Source: Verminephrobacter eiseniae EF01-2
GTDB taxonomy: Bacteria; Pseudomonadota; Gammaproteobacteria; Burkholderiales; Burkholderiaceae_C
Direction of reading: 5' to 3'
DNA length: 64,000 bases
Assembly: GCF_000015565.1 (NCBI RefSeq)
Contig: NC_008786.1
Location: forward strand, 4,638,501 to 4,702,500
Shown piece after piece: positions 16,097 to 25,578 of this stretch (position 1 is its first letter; each line of letters starts with the position of its first letter). The notes beneath the pieces were generated by a model. The model was not told the origin of the DNA. It saw only the letters and a program-made list of their open reading frames with translations, and searched no databases. A program made the translations under genes and the position numbers.

Positions 16097-16734
16097 GCCT
16101 GGCTGCGACCGGCGCGCCAGGCACCGAAGATGGCGATCAGGCCGGGGATGAAAACGATGGCCCAGATGATCTTGTCCAGGTTCTCCCGGACCCAGGCCAG
16201 ATTGCCAAACCAATAACCGGCCGTGCCGATGCCCAGCACCCAGAGCAGCGCGCCGCAGACATTGAACCAGATAAACCGGCCCCGCTCCATCTCGGCCACA
16301 CCGGCCGCGAAGGGCGCAAAGGTGCGGAGAAAGGGCAGGAAGCGCGCGATGACGATGGTGATGCCGCCGTAGCGCTGGTAAAACGCATGCGCCTGCTCGA
16401 ACGCATGGCGGTTGAACCAGCGCGACCGCTCCCATTGAAACACCCTGGGGCCGGCCCACCGGCCCAGCGAATAATTGCATTGGTCGCCGACGATGGCCGC
16501 CAGCACCAGCACCGTGCAGACCAACGGAAAATTCATCAGGCCCGCGCCGCACAGCGCGCCGACGATGAACAGCAGCGAATCGCCCGGCAAAAAGGGCATC
16601 ACCACCAGGCCGGTCTCGACGAACACGATCAGGAACAGCAGTGCATACACCCAGGCACCGTAGGTCTGCACGAAGGATTCGATGTAGTTGTCGACATGCA
16701 AGACGAAGTCGATCAGGAAGTTGACAATGTCCAT
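16072..16734 (-). CDS. DedA family (VTT/SNARE-associated type) membrane protein
   Basis: A 220-residue integral inner-membrane protein of the DedA family, members of which take part in membrane lipid flipping and envelope homeostasis. Hydrophobic segments occur near residues 25-50, 55-80, 135-170 and 180-205. Family motifs are FVETGLVVMPFLPGDSLLF, the re-entrant region GDQCNYSLGRWAG, and RYGGITIVIARFLPFLRTFA with the conserved arginine and proline. The ATG at 16734 is used because the longer frame adds an unlikely basic segment. It is convergent with zwf. Confidence 0.9.
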   Translation of the reverse strand: MDIVNFLIDFVLHVDNYIESFVQTYGAWVYALLFLIVFVETGLVVMPFLPGDSLLFIVGALCGAGLMNFPLVCTVLVLAAIVGDQCNYSLGRWAGPRVFQWERSRWFNRHAFEQAHAFYQRYGGITIVIARFLPFLRTFAPFAAGVAEMERGRFIWFNVCGALLWVLGIGTAGYWFGNLAWVRENLDKIIWAIVFIPGLIAIFGAWRAGRSQAQTSSLQQ

Positions 16735-16853
16735 GCGCAGGCCGGCGTTGATAAAGCGGCACATTATCCTCGTCGCCCGCCATCGTCCCGCCATCCCCCG
16801 CTGCGGCGCCAGCACAGCGCAGCCCCGGCCCTAAAATCGACCAGTCCAACGAC

Positions 16854-18917
16854 ATGCCCGACATGCAGCACAGCACCCCTGCCGCACCGCCCGCCCACCG
16901 CCCCATCCGCGACCTGCCCGAGGAACTCATCAGCCAGATCGCGGCCGGCGAGGTGGTCGAGCGCCCGGCCTCGGTGGTGCGCGAACTGCTGGACAACGCC
17001 CTCGACGCAGGGGCCACGCAGGTCACCGTGCGGCTATCGGCCGGCGGGGTGCGGCTGATCGCCGTGGAAGACGATGGCAGCGGCATTGCCCAAGACGAGC
17101 TAGCGGTGGCGCTGCGCCGCCATGCGACCAGCAAAATCAGCAGCCTGAGCGACCTGGAGACCGTTGCCACGATGGGCTTCAGGGGCGAGGCCCTGGCCGC
17201 CATTGCCTCGGTGTCGGAACTGTCGCTGCTCTCGCGCCCGGCCGCCCAGGCCAGCGCCTTCGTGCTCGACGCGCGCAGCGGCGAGCTGCGCCCTGCGGCC
17301 CGCAGCACGGGCACCACGGTGGAGGTCAAAGAGCTGTTCTTCTCCACCCCCGCGCGCCGCAAATTCCTCAAAGCCGATGCCACCGAACTGGCGCATTGCC
17401 TCGAATCGGTGCGCCGCCATGCGCTGGCGCGGCCCGATGTGGGCTTTGCCGTCTGGCACGACGGCAAACTGGTCGAGCAATGGCGCGCCAGCTTCGTGCC
17501 CGGACAGGGCGATGCCCGGGATGCGCTGGCACGCCGCCTGTCGGACGTGCTCGGCGCCGACTTCGTCGCGCAGTCGGTGGCACTACAGCACCGTGGAGGC
17601 TCGGTCACCGTGACCGGCCACGCCGGCCTGCCCGACGCGGCGCGCGCGCGCGCCGACCACCAGTATTGCTACGTGAACGGCCGCTTCGTGCGCGACAAGG
17701 TGATAAGCCATGCGGCGCGCAGCGCATACGAGGATGTGCTGCACGGCCACAAGCAGCCGGTATATGTGCTGTACCTGGAGATCGACCCGGCCCGCGTCGA
17801 CGTGAACGTGCACCCGACCAAGATCGAACTGCGCTTTCGCGACAGCCGCGAAGTGCACCAGGCCGTGCGCCACGCCGTGGAAAACGCGCTGGCCACACCC
17901 CGTGCGGCAGCGCTGGCAGCCGCAGAAGCAGGCGCCGCCGTCACGGCAGCCAAACAGCCGCAGGCGCATGCCTGGCGTGCGCAGTCTGCCCTCCGATTAG
18001 AGGAGCGCGGCCACCATGTGGCGGATCTGCAAGCGCTGTGGGGGCCGAAAAAAGACCCTCCACCCGACAGCGGGCAGGCCCACGGACAGAGCAGCGAACC
18101 GTGGGCCGGACCACGCCTGGCGCAGCGCGCACCCGCGCCGCCGCTCAGCCCGGCGGGCACAGCCGCCCGGGACATCGGCACAGAGGCCCAGCGCCCGACC
18201 CTGCCCCCCGGCAGCCAGGAGCAGGGCCATGCCTTGCCTTCAGGCCGTGAAGGTCAGGAGGTTGCCCGGTCTTTGGACCAGGAAGGCCGGGAGGCCGCTT
18301 GGCCACTGGGCCAGGAAGGTCAGGAAGTCGCTTGGCCATTGGGCCGAGCGGTGGCCCAGATCCATGGCGTCTATATCCTGGCCGAGAACGCCCAGGGCAT
18401 GGTGATCGTGGACATGCATGCCGCGCACGAGCGCATCGTCTACGAGCGCCTGAAGGCCCAGTTGGACAGCGGTGCGCGCATGGCCAGCCAACCCCTGCTG
18501 ATCCCCGGCACTTTCGCCGCCACCGCCGAGGAAGTGGCCACCGCCGAAGAATCGGCCGAGGTGCTGGCCACACTGGGACTGGAAGTGATTCCGTTCTCGC
18601 CCAAAACCCTGGCCGTGCGCGCCGTGCCCGCCGTGCTGGCGCAGGGCGATGCGGTGGAACTGGCCCGCAGCGTGCTGGCCGAACTGGCCGCGCACGACAC
18701 CAGCACCGTGGTGCAGCGCGCCCGCAACGAACTGCTGGGCACCATGGCCTGCCACGGCGCAGTGCGCGCCAACCGGCACCTGACCATCGACGAGATGAAC
18801 GCCCTGCTGCGCCAGATGGAGGCCACCGAGCGCTCAGACCAATGCAACCATGGCCGCCCGACATGGCGGCAGCTATCGATGAAAGAGTTGGACGCGCTGT
18901 TCCTGCGCGGACGCTGA
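16854..18917 (+). CDS. mutL: DNA mismatch repair protein MutL
   Basis: A 687-residue GHKL ATPase that links MutS mismatch recognition to downstream strand removal. The N-terminal ATPase has LISQIAAGEVVERPASVVRE, LDNALDAGATQV, DDGSGI and TMGFRGEALAAIASV. A variable proline- and glutamine-rich linker runs from about residue 365 to 500, and the C-terminal dimerisation domain starts at AQIHGVYILAENAQGMVIVD, with DMHAAHERIVYERLK and ACHGAVRANRHLT. The linker contains three 33-bp tandem repeats at 18249-18347. The stop is immediately followed by a MITE remnant. ATG at 16863 is an alternative start. It is likely in one transcript with the MFS gene and miaA. Confidence 0.95.
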   Translation: MPDMQHSTPAAPPAHRPIRDLPEELISQIAAGEVVERPASVVRELLDNALDAGATQVTVRLSAGGVRLIAVEDDGSGIAQDELAVALRRHATSKISSLSDLETVATMGFRGEALAAIASVSELSLLSRPAAQASAFVLDARSGELRPAARSTGTTVEVKELFFSTPARRKFLKADATELAHCLESVRRHALARPDVGFAVWHDGKLVEQWRASFVPGQGDARDALARRLSDVLGADFVAQSVALQHRGGSVTVTGHAGLPDAARARADHQYCYVNGRFVRDKVISHAARSAYEDVLHGHKQPVYVLYLEIDPARVDVNVHPTKIELRFRDSREVHQAVRHAVENALATPRAAALAAAEAGAAVTAAKQPQAHAWRAQSALRLEERGHHVADLQALWGPKKDPPPDSGQAHGQSSEPWAGPRLAQRAPAPPLSPAGTAARDIGTEAQRPTLPPGSQEQGHALPSGREGQEVARSLDQEGREAAWPLGQEGQEVAWPLGRAVAQIHGVYILAENAQGMVIVDMHAAHERIVYERLKAQLDSGARMASQPLLIPGTFAATAEEVATAEESAEVLATLGLEVIPFSPKTLAVRAVPAVLAQGDAVELARSVLAELAAHDTSTVVQRARNELLGTMACHGAVRANRHLTIDEMNALLRQMEATERSDQCNHGRPTWRQLSMKELDALFLRGR
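18249..18347 (+). repeat. 33-bp tandem repeat (three units) in the mutL linker
   Basis: Units begin at 18249, 18282 and 18315 and encode variants of EGQEVAWPLGQ. The last two are the most alike. The repeat keeps the reading frame and lengthens the flexible linker between the ATPase and dimerisation domains, so copy number could vary without loss of function. Confidence 0.8.
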
Positions 18918-19068
18918 CCGATCAGATGTCGTAGGCTGCGCGCAGCCATCGGAGCGCAGCGCAAGGCGCAGCGCGCAGCCCATACCGGGCTGTATTGGCA
19001 AGCGATGCAACGCCGCGCTACGCTTCGATGGCCAGCGCAGACCGACAGATGATCGGTGACGCGACACT
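18917..19068 (+). repeat. Palindromic MITE, copy 5, left end truncated at the mutL stop
   Basis: The element is recognisable from ACCGATCAGATG onward, starting at the last base of the mutL stop codon. About 12-15 bp of the left terminal repeat are missing. The right end is intact to GACACT, but the flanking TA has become TC. The inner region carries the longer GGCTGTATT loop variant. The truncation suggests an older insertion. Confidence 0.85.
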
Positions 19069-19153
19069 CGCATTCCGGAACCCGCCATGGCCTGCCGGGG
19101 CGGAACCCGCCGCCGATAGCGCCCTTCTTGCCTTCTGGTACGCTCGGGCCGAT

Positions 19154-20425
19154 ATGCCAGCCCCTTGCGCCAGCGCGACATCTGCGGCCGCCCCCATCTG
19201 CCTGCATCCGGGCTTGGCCATCCTGGTGCTGGCCCTGCTGCTGAGCATACAGCCGGTCACGACCGACCTGTACCTGCCTGCCCTGCCCGCCATCACCAAC
19301 AGCCTGGCCGCGCCGATGGCCGCCGCGCAACTCACGCTGAGCGGCCTGTTGCTGGCGTTTGGCTGCTCGCAGATGGTCTGGGGGCCGCTGTCCGACCGCT
19401 TTGGCCGCCGCCCCATCCTGCTGACGGGTCTGTGCATCTACACCCTGGCCTCGCTGGGCAGCGCGTTCGCATCCACCATTGCCCAACTGGTGCTGTGGCG
19501 CATTGCGCAGGGCGCAGCAATGGGGGCCGCCGTGATGTGCGCGCGGGCCATCGTGCGCGACCTGTATACCCCGCTGGAAGGCGCGCGCGCCATGTCCAAG
19601 GCCCTCACCGGGCTGGGCATCGTGGCCTGCGTCTGCGCGCCGCTGGGCGGGCTGCTGAGCCAATGGCTGGGCTGGCGCGCAGCGCTGCTGGTGCTCACCG
19701 GCTATGCCCTGGTCACGCTGGCCCTGGTGGCATGGCGCTTGCCCGAGACCCTGGTGCAGCGCAACCCGCAGGCGTTGCAGCCGCGCACGCTATTGAGGAC
19801 CTGGCAGCAGGTGTTGCGCAATCCGACCTTCTGGGCCTTCTCGCTGTTGACCACGACCTCCTACGGCGGCCTGTTCACCTTTCTCGCGGCGTCGCCGTTT
19901 GTCTACATCGATGTGCTGGGACTCACGCGCACGCAGTACGGCTGGGTCATGGCCTCGGCCTGCCTGGCTTATTTTGCCGGCACCCTGCTGTGCCGCCGCC
20001 TGCTGAGCCGCCATGGGCTGCTGCGCACGGTGGCGATTGCCGGTGGCCTGAGCGTCAGCGGCGGCACGCTGCTGGCGCTGGTGGCGCTGCTGGGCTGGCA
20101 CCAGCCCTGGGCGCTGCTGCTGCCGTTCTACCTGTTCATGCTCGGCCATGGCATGCACCAGCCCTGCGGGCAAAGCGGCGCCGTGGGGCCGTTCCCGAAG
20201 GCGGCCGGCGTGGCCTCTGCGCTCAGCGGCTGCATGACGATGCTGGCGGCCTTTGCCATGGGCGGGTGGCTGGGCCTGCGGTTGGACGGCAGCATCTGGC
20301 CGCTGGTCAACGGCATCTGGTTCTGGTCGGTATTGCTGGCACTGGTCGCGTGGACACTGGTGCAAAAGTTCGGTGACAGCACGGCCGCAGGCACCTCGGC
20401 CGGAGACCGCAGTGGCCGCGCCTGA
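19154..20425 (+). CDS. Bcr/CflA-type multidrug efflux MFS transporter
   Basis: A 423-residue major facilitator with twelve predicted membrane segments. The N-terminus has the drug-exporter pattern [17 protein letters not shown], and the loop between segments 2 and 3 carries motif [17 protein letters not shown]. The region [20 protein letters not shown] is typical of the Bcr/CflA subfamily (drug or sulfonamide/bicyclomycin export). The ATG at 19154 is chosen because the longer frame begins inside the MITE. Its 3' end overlaps the miaA start by 14 bp. The natural substrate is not evident. Confidence 0.88.
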   Translation: MPAPCASATSAAAPICLHPGLAILVLALLLSIQPVTTDLYLPALPAITNSLAAPMAAAQLTLSGLLLAFGCSQMVWGPLSDRFGRRPILLTGLCIYTLASLGSAFASTIAQLVLWRIAQGAAMGAAVMCARAIVRDLYTPLEGARAMSKALTGLGIVACVCAPLGGLLSQWLGWRAALLVLTGYALVTLALVAWRLPETLVQRNPQALQPRTLLRTWQQVLRNPTFWAFSLLTTTSYGGLFTFLAASPFVYIDVLGLTRTQYGWVMASACLAYFAGTLLCRRLLSRHGLLRTVAIAGGLSVSGGTLLALVALLGWHQPWALLLPFYLFMLGHGMHQPCGQSGAVGPFPKAAGVASALSGCMTMLAAFAMGGWLGLRLDGSIWPLVNGIWFWSVLLALVAWTLVQKFGDSTAAGTSAGDRSGRA

Positions 20426-21437
20426 CAGCCGGCTCCCGAACATCGCCCTGGCAGGCCCCACGGCGGCGGGCAAGACGGCGGCGGCGCTGGCGCTGGCGGC
20501 GGCGCTGGGCCGGCGCCAAGCGGTGGAGATCATCAGCGTGGACTCGGCCCTGGTCTACCGGGGCATGGACATCGGCAGCGCCAAGCCCACGCCGGCCGAG
20601 CGCGCCGCCGTGCCGCACCACCTGATCGACATCCGCGACCCGCTACAGGCTTACAGCGCCGCCGAGTTCGTGCAAGACGCCCGCCGGCTCATCGGCGAAA
20701 TCCGTGCCCGTGGCGCGTTGCCGTTGCTGGTGGGCGGCACCATGCTGTACTTCAAGGCTTTGTTCGACGGCCTGGACGCCATGCCCGCCGCCGACCCCGC
20801 CGTGCGCGCGCGGCTGAATGCCCGGGCCGCCGAGCAGGGCTGGCCCGCGCTGCACACCGAACTGGCCCGCGTCGACCCCGTGACCGCCGCCCGACTGGCC
20901 CCCGGCGACAGCCAGCGCATACAGCGCGCTTTGGAGGTGTGGCAGATATCGGGCCAGCCGCTGTCGAGCTTTCATGCCATCGAAAAAGGAGCTGCCGGCG
21001 CATATGGTGCTTGCGCCTGCGCATTGTTTTCGTTGGAACCGCAAGACCGTGCCTGGCTGCACGAGCGCATCGCCCGACGCTTTGACGCCATGCTCGCCGC
21101 CGGCTTCATCGCCGAAGTGCAGGCCCTGCGCGCGCGCGGCGACCTGCACCCCGACCTGCCCGCGATGCGCTGCGTGGGCTATCGCCAGGTCTGGGAGGCG
21201 CTCGATTGGCAAGCCCGCCACGCCGGCGGCCCGCCGTTGCATGGGGCCCCGCTGCATGCGCGCGGCATGGACGCGGTGCGCGAGCGCGGCGTGGCCGCCA
21301 CACGCCAACTGGCCAAGCGCCAAATCACCTGGCTGCGCAGCATGCCGCAGCGCCACACCACGGCCTGCGACCAGCCCCAGGCCGTGGCCCAACTGGTGCA
21401 GGCGGTGTTGCAGCGGCTGGAGCAGCACGCTCCCTGA
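20412..21437 (+). CDS. miaA: tRNA dimethylallyltransferase
   Basis: Transfers a dimethylallyl group to adenosine 37 of tRNAs that read UNN codons. The protein is 341 residues. The P-loop [15 protein letters not shown] is at the N-terminus, followed by [38 protein letters not shown] and [15 protein letters not shown]. The C-terminal part has [11 protein letters not shown] and [13 protein letters not shown], both family hallmarks. No ATG lies near the family start; GTG at 20412 fits best and overlaps the MFS gene by 14 bp, indicating coupling. mutL followed by miaA is a common bacterial arrangement; here the MFS gene and a MITE lie between them. Confidence 0.94.
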   Translation: MAAPDSRLPNIALAGPTAAGKTAAALALAAALGRRQAVEIISVDSALVYRGMDIGSAKPTPAERAAVPHHLIDIRDPLQAYSAAEFVQDARRLIGEIRARGALPLLVGGTMLYFKALFDGLDAMPAADPAVRARLNARAAEQGWPALHTELARVDPVTAARLAPGDSQRIQRALEVWQISGQPLSSFHAIEKGAAGAYGACACALFSLEPQDRAWLHERIARRFDAMLAAGFIAEVQALRARGDLHPDLPAMRCVGYRQVWEALDWQARHAGGPPLHGAPLHARGMDAVRERGVAATRQLAKRQITWLRSMPQRHTTACDQPQAVAQLVQAVLQRLEQHAP

Positions 21438-21472
21438 GTGCCACTGAATGGCGCTGAATGGCACCGGCGCGC

Positions 21473-22303
21473 TCAGAGCAGCGCCAGCCGTTCCCACCCC
21501 GGCGCCGCAGCACCCGTCAGCGCCAGCCGCAGCACCTGGGCGCGCGCAGGCCGGGCGGCCGCGTCCCAGTCGCTGAGCACCACGCGCCGCAAGCCGCCCC
21601 CCAGTGGGTGCTCGGCCGGGCGGTGCGTGTGGCCGTGGATCAGGGTGCGGGCCGCAGCGGCGTTCAGCCAGGCGACGGCTGCCAGGTCATCGACATCGGC
21701 ATAGGACAGGCCCGACAGCTTGCGCGCCGCGCTCTGCTGGCGCATCGCGCGTGCCTGCTCCCGGCGCATGGCCAGGGGCTGGGCCAGAAAGCGCTGCTGC
21801 CACCGGGCGCTGCGCAGTTGCACGCGCAAGCGCTGGTAGTCCACATCGTCCACACACAGCCGGTCGCCATGGCTGAGCAGGATGCGCTGGCCGCCAAACA
21901 CCAGCACGCTGGGGTCTGCCAGGCCGGTGATGCCGCAATGCGCCAGGAACGCCGGGCCGGCCAGAAAATCGCGGTTGCCGGGCATGAAGTACATGGCCAG
22001 GCGCTGCGCCGGGGCCTGCAACGCAGCGCAGCCCCGGGCCTCGAAGCTCGGCTGCCCGGCGCTGCTGTCATCGATGGCATCGTCGCCGACCCAGACCTCG
22101 AACAGGTCGCCCAGAATGAACAGCGCGTCGGCGGGTGTGGTCTGCAAATAATGCTGCCATGCGGCCAGGGTGGCCGGATCGCTGGCCTGCAAATGCAGGT
22201 CGGAAACGACATCGACCCTGCGCCAATGCGCTGGAGCGGCCAGTTCCCCGAACCGGGGCAGGCCGGCCCGCATGGCGCGCGCAGCGGCAGGCATGGCAGC
22301 CAT
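21473..22303 (-). CDS. lpxH: UDP-2,3-diacylglucosamine diphosphatase
   Basis: A 276-residue calcineurin-like metallophosphoesterase of lipid A synthesis that cleaves UDP-2,3-diacylglucosamine to lipid X and UMP at the inner face of the inner membrane. All metal-binding motifs are visible in order: VSDLHL, LGDLFEVWVGDD, MPGNRDFL, LSHGDRLC and HGHTHRPA. The N-terminal 27 residues before WRRVDVV are longer than usual, and a later start is possible. It is the last gene of a leftward group with two cyclophilin genes, only 5 bp after ppiB. Confidence 0.93.
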   Translation of the reverse strand: MAAMPAAARAMRAGLPRFGELAAPAHWRRVDVVSDLHLQASDPATLAAWQHYLQTTPADALFILGDLFEVWVGDDAIDDSSAGQPSFEARGCAALQAPAQRLAMYFMPGNRDFLAGPAFLAHCGITGLADPSVLVFGGQRILLSHGDRLCVDDVDYQRLRVQLRSARWQQRFLAQPLAMRREQARAMRQQSAARKLSGLSYADVDDLAAVAWLNAAAARTLIHGHTHRPAEHPLGGGLRRVVLSDWDAAARPARAQVLRLALTGAAAPGWERLALL

Positions 22304-22308
22304 GGCCT

Positions 22309-22815
22309 TTACAGGGCCACGGCCTTTTCGATCACCACATCCTCCTTGGGCACATCGTCGTGAAAGCCCTTGCGGCCCGTCTTCACGGCCTCGATCTTGT
22401 CCACCACGGCGGTGCCCGAGACCACCTTGCCGAACACGGCATAGCCCCAGCCCTGGGCCGAAGGCGCGGTATGGTCCAGAAAGCCGTTGTCGACCAGGTT
22501 GATGAAGAACTGCGCAGTGGCCGAATGCGGGTCGCTGGTGCGGGCCATGGCCACGGTGTAGCTGGCGTTCTTCAGGCCGTTGTCGGCCTCGTTGTGTATC
22601 GGCGCATCGGAGCGCTTGGGCTTCATGCCCGGCTCGAAACCGCCGCCTTGCACCATGAAGCCGGGAATCACCCGGTGAAAGAGGGTGTTGTCGTAGCGGC
22701 CCTGGTGCACATAGGCGAGGAAGTTCTCGACCGACTTGGGCGCCTTGGCGGCGTCAAGCTCCAGCGTGATGACACCGTAACCGGTGATGTGCAGTTCGAC
22801 TTGGGGGTGGCTCAT
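22309..22815 (-). CDS. ppiB: Cytoplasmic peptidyl-prolyl cis-trans isomerase (cyclophilin)
   Basis: A 168-residue cyclophilin without signal peptide. Active-site segments are present: [21 protein letters not shown] (catalytic arginine and phenylalanine), [20 protein letters not shown] and [11 protein letters not shown]. The ATG at 22815 lies 22 bp after the end of the exported paralogue, so both come from one transcript. The pair differs mainly in the signal peptide of the upstream gene. Confidence 0.94.
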   Translation of the reverse strand: MSHPQVELHITGYGVITLELDAAKAPKSVENFLAYVHQGRYDNTLFHRVIPGFMVQGGGFEPGMKPKRSDAPIHNEADNGLKNASYTVAMARTSDPHSATAQFFINLVDNGFLDHTAPSAQGWGYAVFGKVVSGTAVVDKIEAVKTGRKGFHDDVPKEDVVIEKAVAL

Positions 22816-22837
22816 GGCAGGGGTTCTTCCGGAAAAA

Positions 22838-23449
22838 TCACTGCACCAGGGTGGCGGAGTCGATGGTGACAGGGGTGGTGGGCACATTCTGGTGCTCGGC
22901 CCTGCTGCCGGTGGCGACGGCCTTGATCTTGTCGACCACGGCCATGCCGCTGACCACCTTGCCAAACACGGCGTAGCCATGGCCATCGGGGTTGGGGGCG
23001 TTGAGCATGGCGTTGTCCTTCACATTGATGAAGAACTGCGCGGTGGCCGAATTCGGATTGCCGGTGCGCGCCATGGCGATGGTGTAGCGCTCGTTCTTCA
23101 GGCCGTTATTGGCTTCGAGCGGAATCGGCGGCAAGGTGGGCTTGGCCGTCATATCGGCCGTATAGCCGCCGCCCTGGATCATGAACCCGTCGATCACACG
23201 GTGAAACACGGTGCCGTCATAGTGCCGGCTCTTGACATAGGCGAGGAAGTTCTCGACCGTCTTGGGCGCTTTGGCCGGCTCCAACTGGAGCACGATGTCC
23301 CCCATGGACGTGGCCAGTTTGACTTTGGGCGCCTCTTGCGCCGCCGGCACCCCCTGTGCCTGCTGCGCCTGAACCGGGCTTGCCATGTTGAAAACAGCAG
23401 TCAGCGCAATACCGGCAAGCACCAGGGCCGAGTTTCTTGTGCGAATCAT
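22838..23449 (-). CDS. Exported peptidyl-prolyl cis-trans isomerase (cyclophilin)
   Basis: A 203-residue cyclophilin with a clear Sec signal peptide: basic start MIRTRNS, hydrophobic core [15 protein letters not shown], cleavage after SPVQA. The catalytic domain follows ([49 protein letters not shown]). It probably helps folding of periplasmic or outer-membrane proteins, like PpiA. AAGGAGTGATTGG before the ATG at 23449 fixes the start; the longer frame has no such site. It arose most likely by duplication with the adjacent ppiB. Confidence 0.92.
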   Translation of the reverse strand: MIRTRNSALVLAGIALTAVFNMASPVQAQQAQGVPAAQEAPKVKLATSMGDIVLQLEPAKAPKTVENFLAYVKSRHYDGTVFHRVIDGFMIQGGGYTADMTAKPTLPPIPLEANNGLKNERYTIAMARTGNPNSATAQFFINVKDNAMLNAPNPDGHGYAVFGKVVSGMAVVDKIKAVATGSRAEHQNVPTTPVTIDSATLVQ

Positions 23450-23566
23450 CCAATCACTCCTTGAAAAAAAATGGCGACCAATCAATGTCCGTCCCGCTGC
23501 GCCCGTGCGGACAGCCTCGGCGCGGCGCCGAACGTTACCACTGAAGCCATCGGCCTTCAGCGCCGA

Positions 23567-23923
23567 TCAGCGAACCCGGTGGAAACCATGGTGATAGATG
23601 CCCGGGCCATGGCCGCCGTACACCACCACAGGGGGCGCGTAATACACCGGCGGGGCGCTGTAGTAAATGGGCCGGTGTGGCACGTAGTACACCGGCGGCG
23701 GAGGTGCCAGATACACCGGTGGCGCCATGTACACCGGCGGTGCCACATACACCGGGGCCGGTCGGTAGACGGGATCACCCACATCACCAACGCCGGCCCC
23801 CAGCACCACGCCCGGCACAGCCACGCCGATCGACCAATGAACGTCACGGGCCCAGGCAGAACCTGCGCCAGCCCCGCATGCCAGCGCCACAGTCACCGCA
23901 GCGACCCAACGGATTGTCGTCAT
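23567..23923 (-). CDS. Pro/Tyr/Val-rich secreted protein with PPVY repeats
   Basis: A 118-residue small protein. A Sec signal peptide of 25 residues (TIRWVAAVTVALACGAGAGS, then AWA) precedes DVHWSIGVAVPG. The second half consists of repeated PVY or PPVYxAPP units rich in proline and tyrosine and ends with a Gly/His-rich tail. Similar short PXPV-type proteins occur widely in Comamonadaceae, with no known role; a cell-envelope or surface location is likely. GGGAGGTTTCG before the ATG at 23923 supports the start. It is monocistronic as far as can be seen. Confidence 0.82.
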   Translation of the reverse strand: MTTIRWVAAVTVALACGAGAGSAWARDVHWSIGVAVPGVVLGAGVGDVGDPVYRPAPVYVAPPVYMAPPVYLAPPPPVYYVPHRPIYYSAPPVYYAPPVVVYGGHGPGIYHHGFHRVR

Positions 23924-24420
23924 CGAAACCTCCCTTTGATCGAAGACACCAGCACATAACGCAGCAAGCCGGCAAAAGGATGGCAGCAAAGCGCTGCGGC
24001 GAACGACAGATCCGCACGCGCGCACCGCCCGGCATATGGCCGGCATATGGCCGTTTGCCGTTGCATGTACGGATTCAAATCACGCTCGAATCACGCGCCG
24101 CCGGAGTCCGGTGGCCGGCAGATTCTGAAAACCATCGGCAAAGACGATGCGTGATGCCCCGGCCAATGGCATTGGGCTGCCCGGCACCTGCCCGGCGCCC
24201 CAGGCCCTGCAAGCCGCCGTAGCAGCGCATGAAGCGGCACAAGCCAGAGCCGCATGGGGAGGGGCGCAAGAACGGGGCAACGGGGCGTGGCCCCGCCCGC
24301 ACGGCGTCCCATTGCGCCATTGCGCCATTGCGCCAGCGCGCCGCGCCCTTCATCGCCATGCGGCAGCGCTGCCGCATGGCCGACGGGGAAATCGTCCGGG
24401 GCATCTGAAAAGGCGCTTTG
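23924..24420. other. Intergenic stretch without a convincing gene
   Basis: About 500 bp between the PPVY protein gene and the DUF2157-like gene. It contains two copies of GGCATATGGCC near 24031-24053 and three ATTGCGCC units near 24310-24335. A plus-strand open frame at 24147-24467 has no start signal, no family resemblance and a shadow-like composition, so it is not called. Confidence 0.6.
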
Positions 24421-25512
24421 TCAGCGCCGCAAACCTTGCGGCACAAAGCGGCTCAGCCGCGCGTTGATGGCCCCCTCATGGCGCTGCCACCACACCCCCA
24501 GGCAGACCACGCCCAACCCCAGCAGCGTCAGCACAAACGGAAACAGCAGGCTGTCTTTGAATACCCGGTACGACAGATGTCCCAGGTAATACGCCACACC
24601 CAGCCCTCCCAGAATGGTGAACACGCGCCGCCCGATGGCCGCGCCGAACAGCACCAGTGCGACATTGATCAAGGCATAGATGAACTTGTCCAGTTCACGA
24701 GCGGAGTCGCGCAAGCTCAAACCGCCCCAGAACATGATGGCGCCCACCAAGTACAGCCAAAACGCAAAGTCCTGCCGCTCCCGGGCCTGCGTGGCCCGGC
24801 GGCAGCGCATGTCCACCCATATGGCGACGCAGCAAGTGGCAATGCCGAACAGCAGCGACACATCGCGGGATAACTCCCAGTCGAAGCCCTCGCGCTGCAT
24901 CAGCCCGTTGGCCATGTCCATGCTCATGTACCAGATCGTGATGGCAATCGGCATCACCATGAACGGCAGGCGGTAGCGCCACAGCATGACCACACCCATG
25001 GCCAGCGTGGCGAGCTCCAGCGTCATCCAGCGCCAACTGATCACCGTGTGATAGTCGCGGTAGAAGAAGCCGTCACCGGGCGGCCACAGACCCAGAAGAC
25101 GCTGCACGCACCACACGGCCAGAGGCACCAGGCACACCGCCAGCGCAGCCAATATGCCCGCCGGCACGGGCAGGCTGCGCGCACGGAAATGGTCCGCCAC
25201 CATCAGGCAGCCCAACGCATAGACCACACTGATGACCAGCAGGCCGGCGGCGCCGAAACGCTCCCAGCCGCGCGTCATGAACAGCGTCAGCGCGCCTATG
25301 GCCAGCAGGCCGCCAAAGTAATACAGCACATTCACAAAGCCAAACGTCGGCCCGCCGGGCCGGCCCGCAGGCACGCCCGGTGCCATGGCCGGGGCCGACG
25401 ACCAGCGCTGCCACAGGCTTTGCGCCTGCGCCTGGGTGATCACCCCGTCATCGGCGGCGGCGAGCACATCGCTGCGCTCCAGAACGATGCGGTCGGAAAC
25501 ATTCGTCTGCAT
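24421..25512 (-). CDS. DUF2157-like polytopic membrane protein
   Basis: A 363-residue membrane protein. The cytoplasmic N-terminus of about 75 residues, including GVITQAQAQSLWQRW, resembles DUF2157 proteins, which start with a helix that recognises a short repeat before the membrane part. About nine to ten hydrophobic segments follow, for example FGFVNVLYYFGGLLAIGALT, GLLVISVVYALGCLMV and FVLTLLGLGVVCLGVWW. The conserved centre contains YRLPFMVMPIAITIWYMSMD. Function is unknown for the family. Start ATG at 25512 is used; 25524 is equally open. It is divergent from glnS, with only 66 bp between them. Confidence 0.8.
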   Translation of the reverse strand: MQTNVSDRIVLERSDVLAAADDGVITQAQAQSLWQRWSSAPAMAPGVPAGRPGGPTFGFVNVLYYFGGLLAIGALTLFMTRGWERFGAAGLLVISVVYALGCLMVADHFRARSLPVPAGILAALAVCLVPLAVWCVQRLLGLWPPGDGFFYRDYHTVISWRWMTLELATLAMGVVMLWRYRLPFMVMPIAITIWYMSMDMANGLMQREGFDWELSRDVSLLFGIATCCVAIWVDMRCRRATQARERQDFAFWLYLVGAIMFWGGLSLRDSARELDKFIYALINVALVLFGAAIGRRVFTILGGLGVAYYLGHLSYRVFKDSLLFPFVLTLLGLGVVCLGVWWQRHEGAINARLSRFVPQGLRR

Positions 25513-25578
25513 GGCCGTTCTCATTTGGCAAAGGATGCGGCCATCATAGTGTGCTTGCCCCGGCCTAAAATCGGCCCC

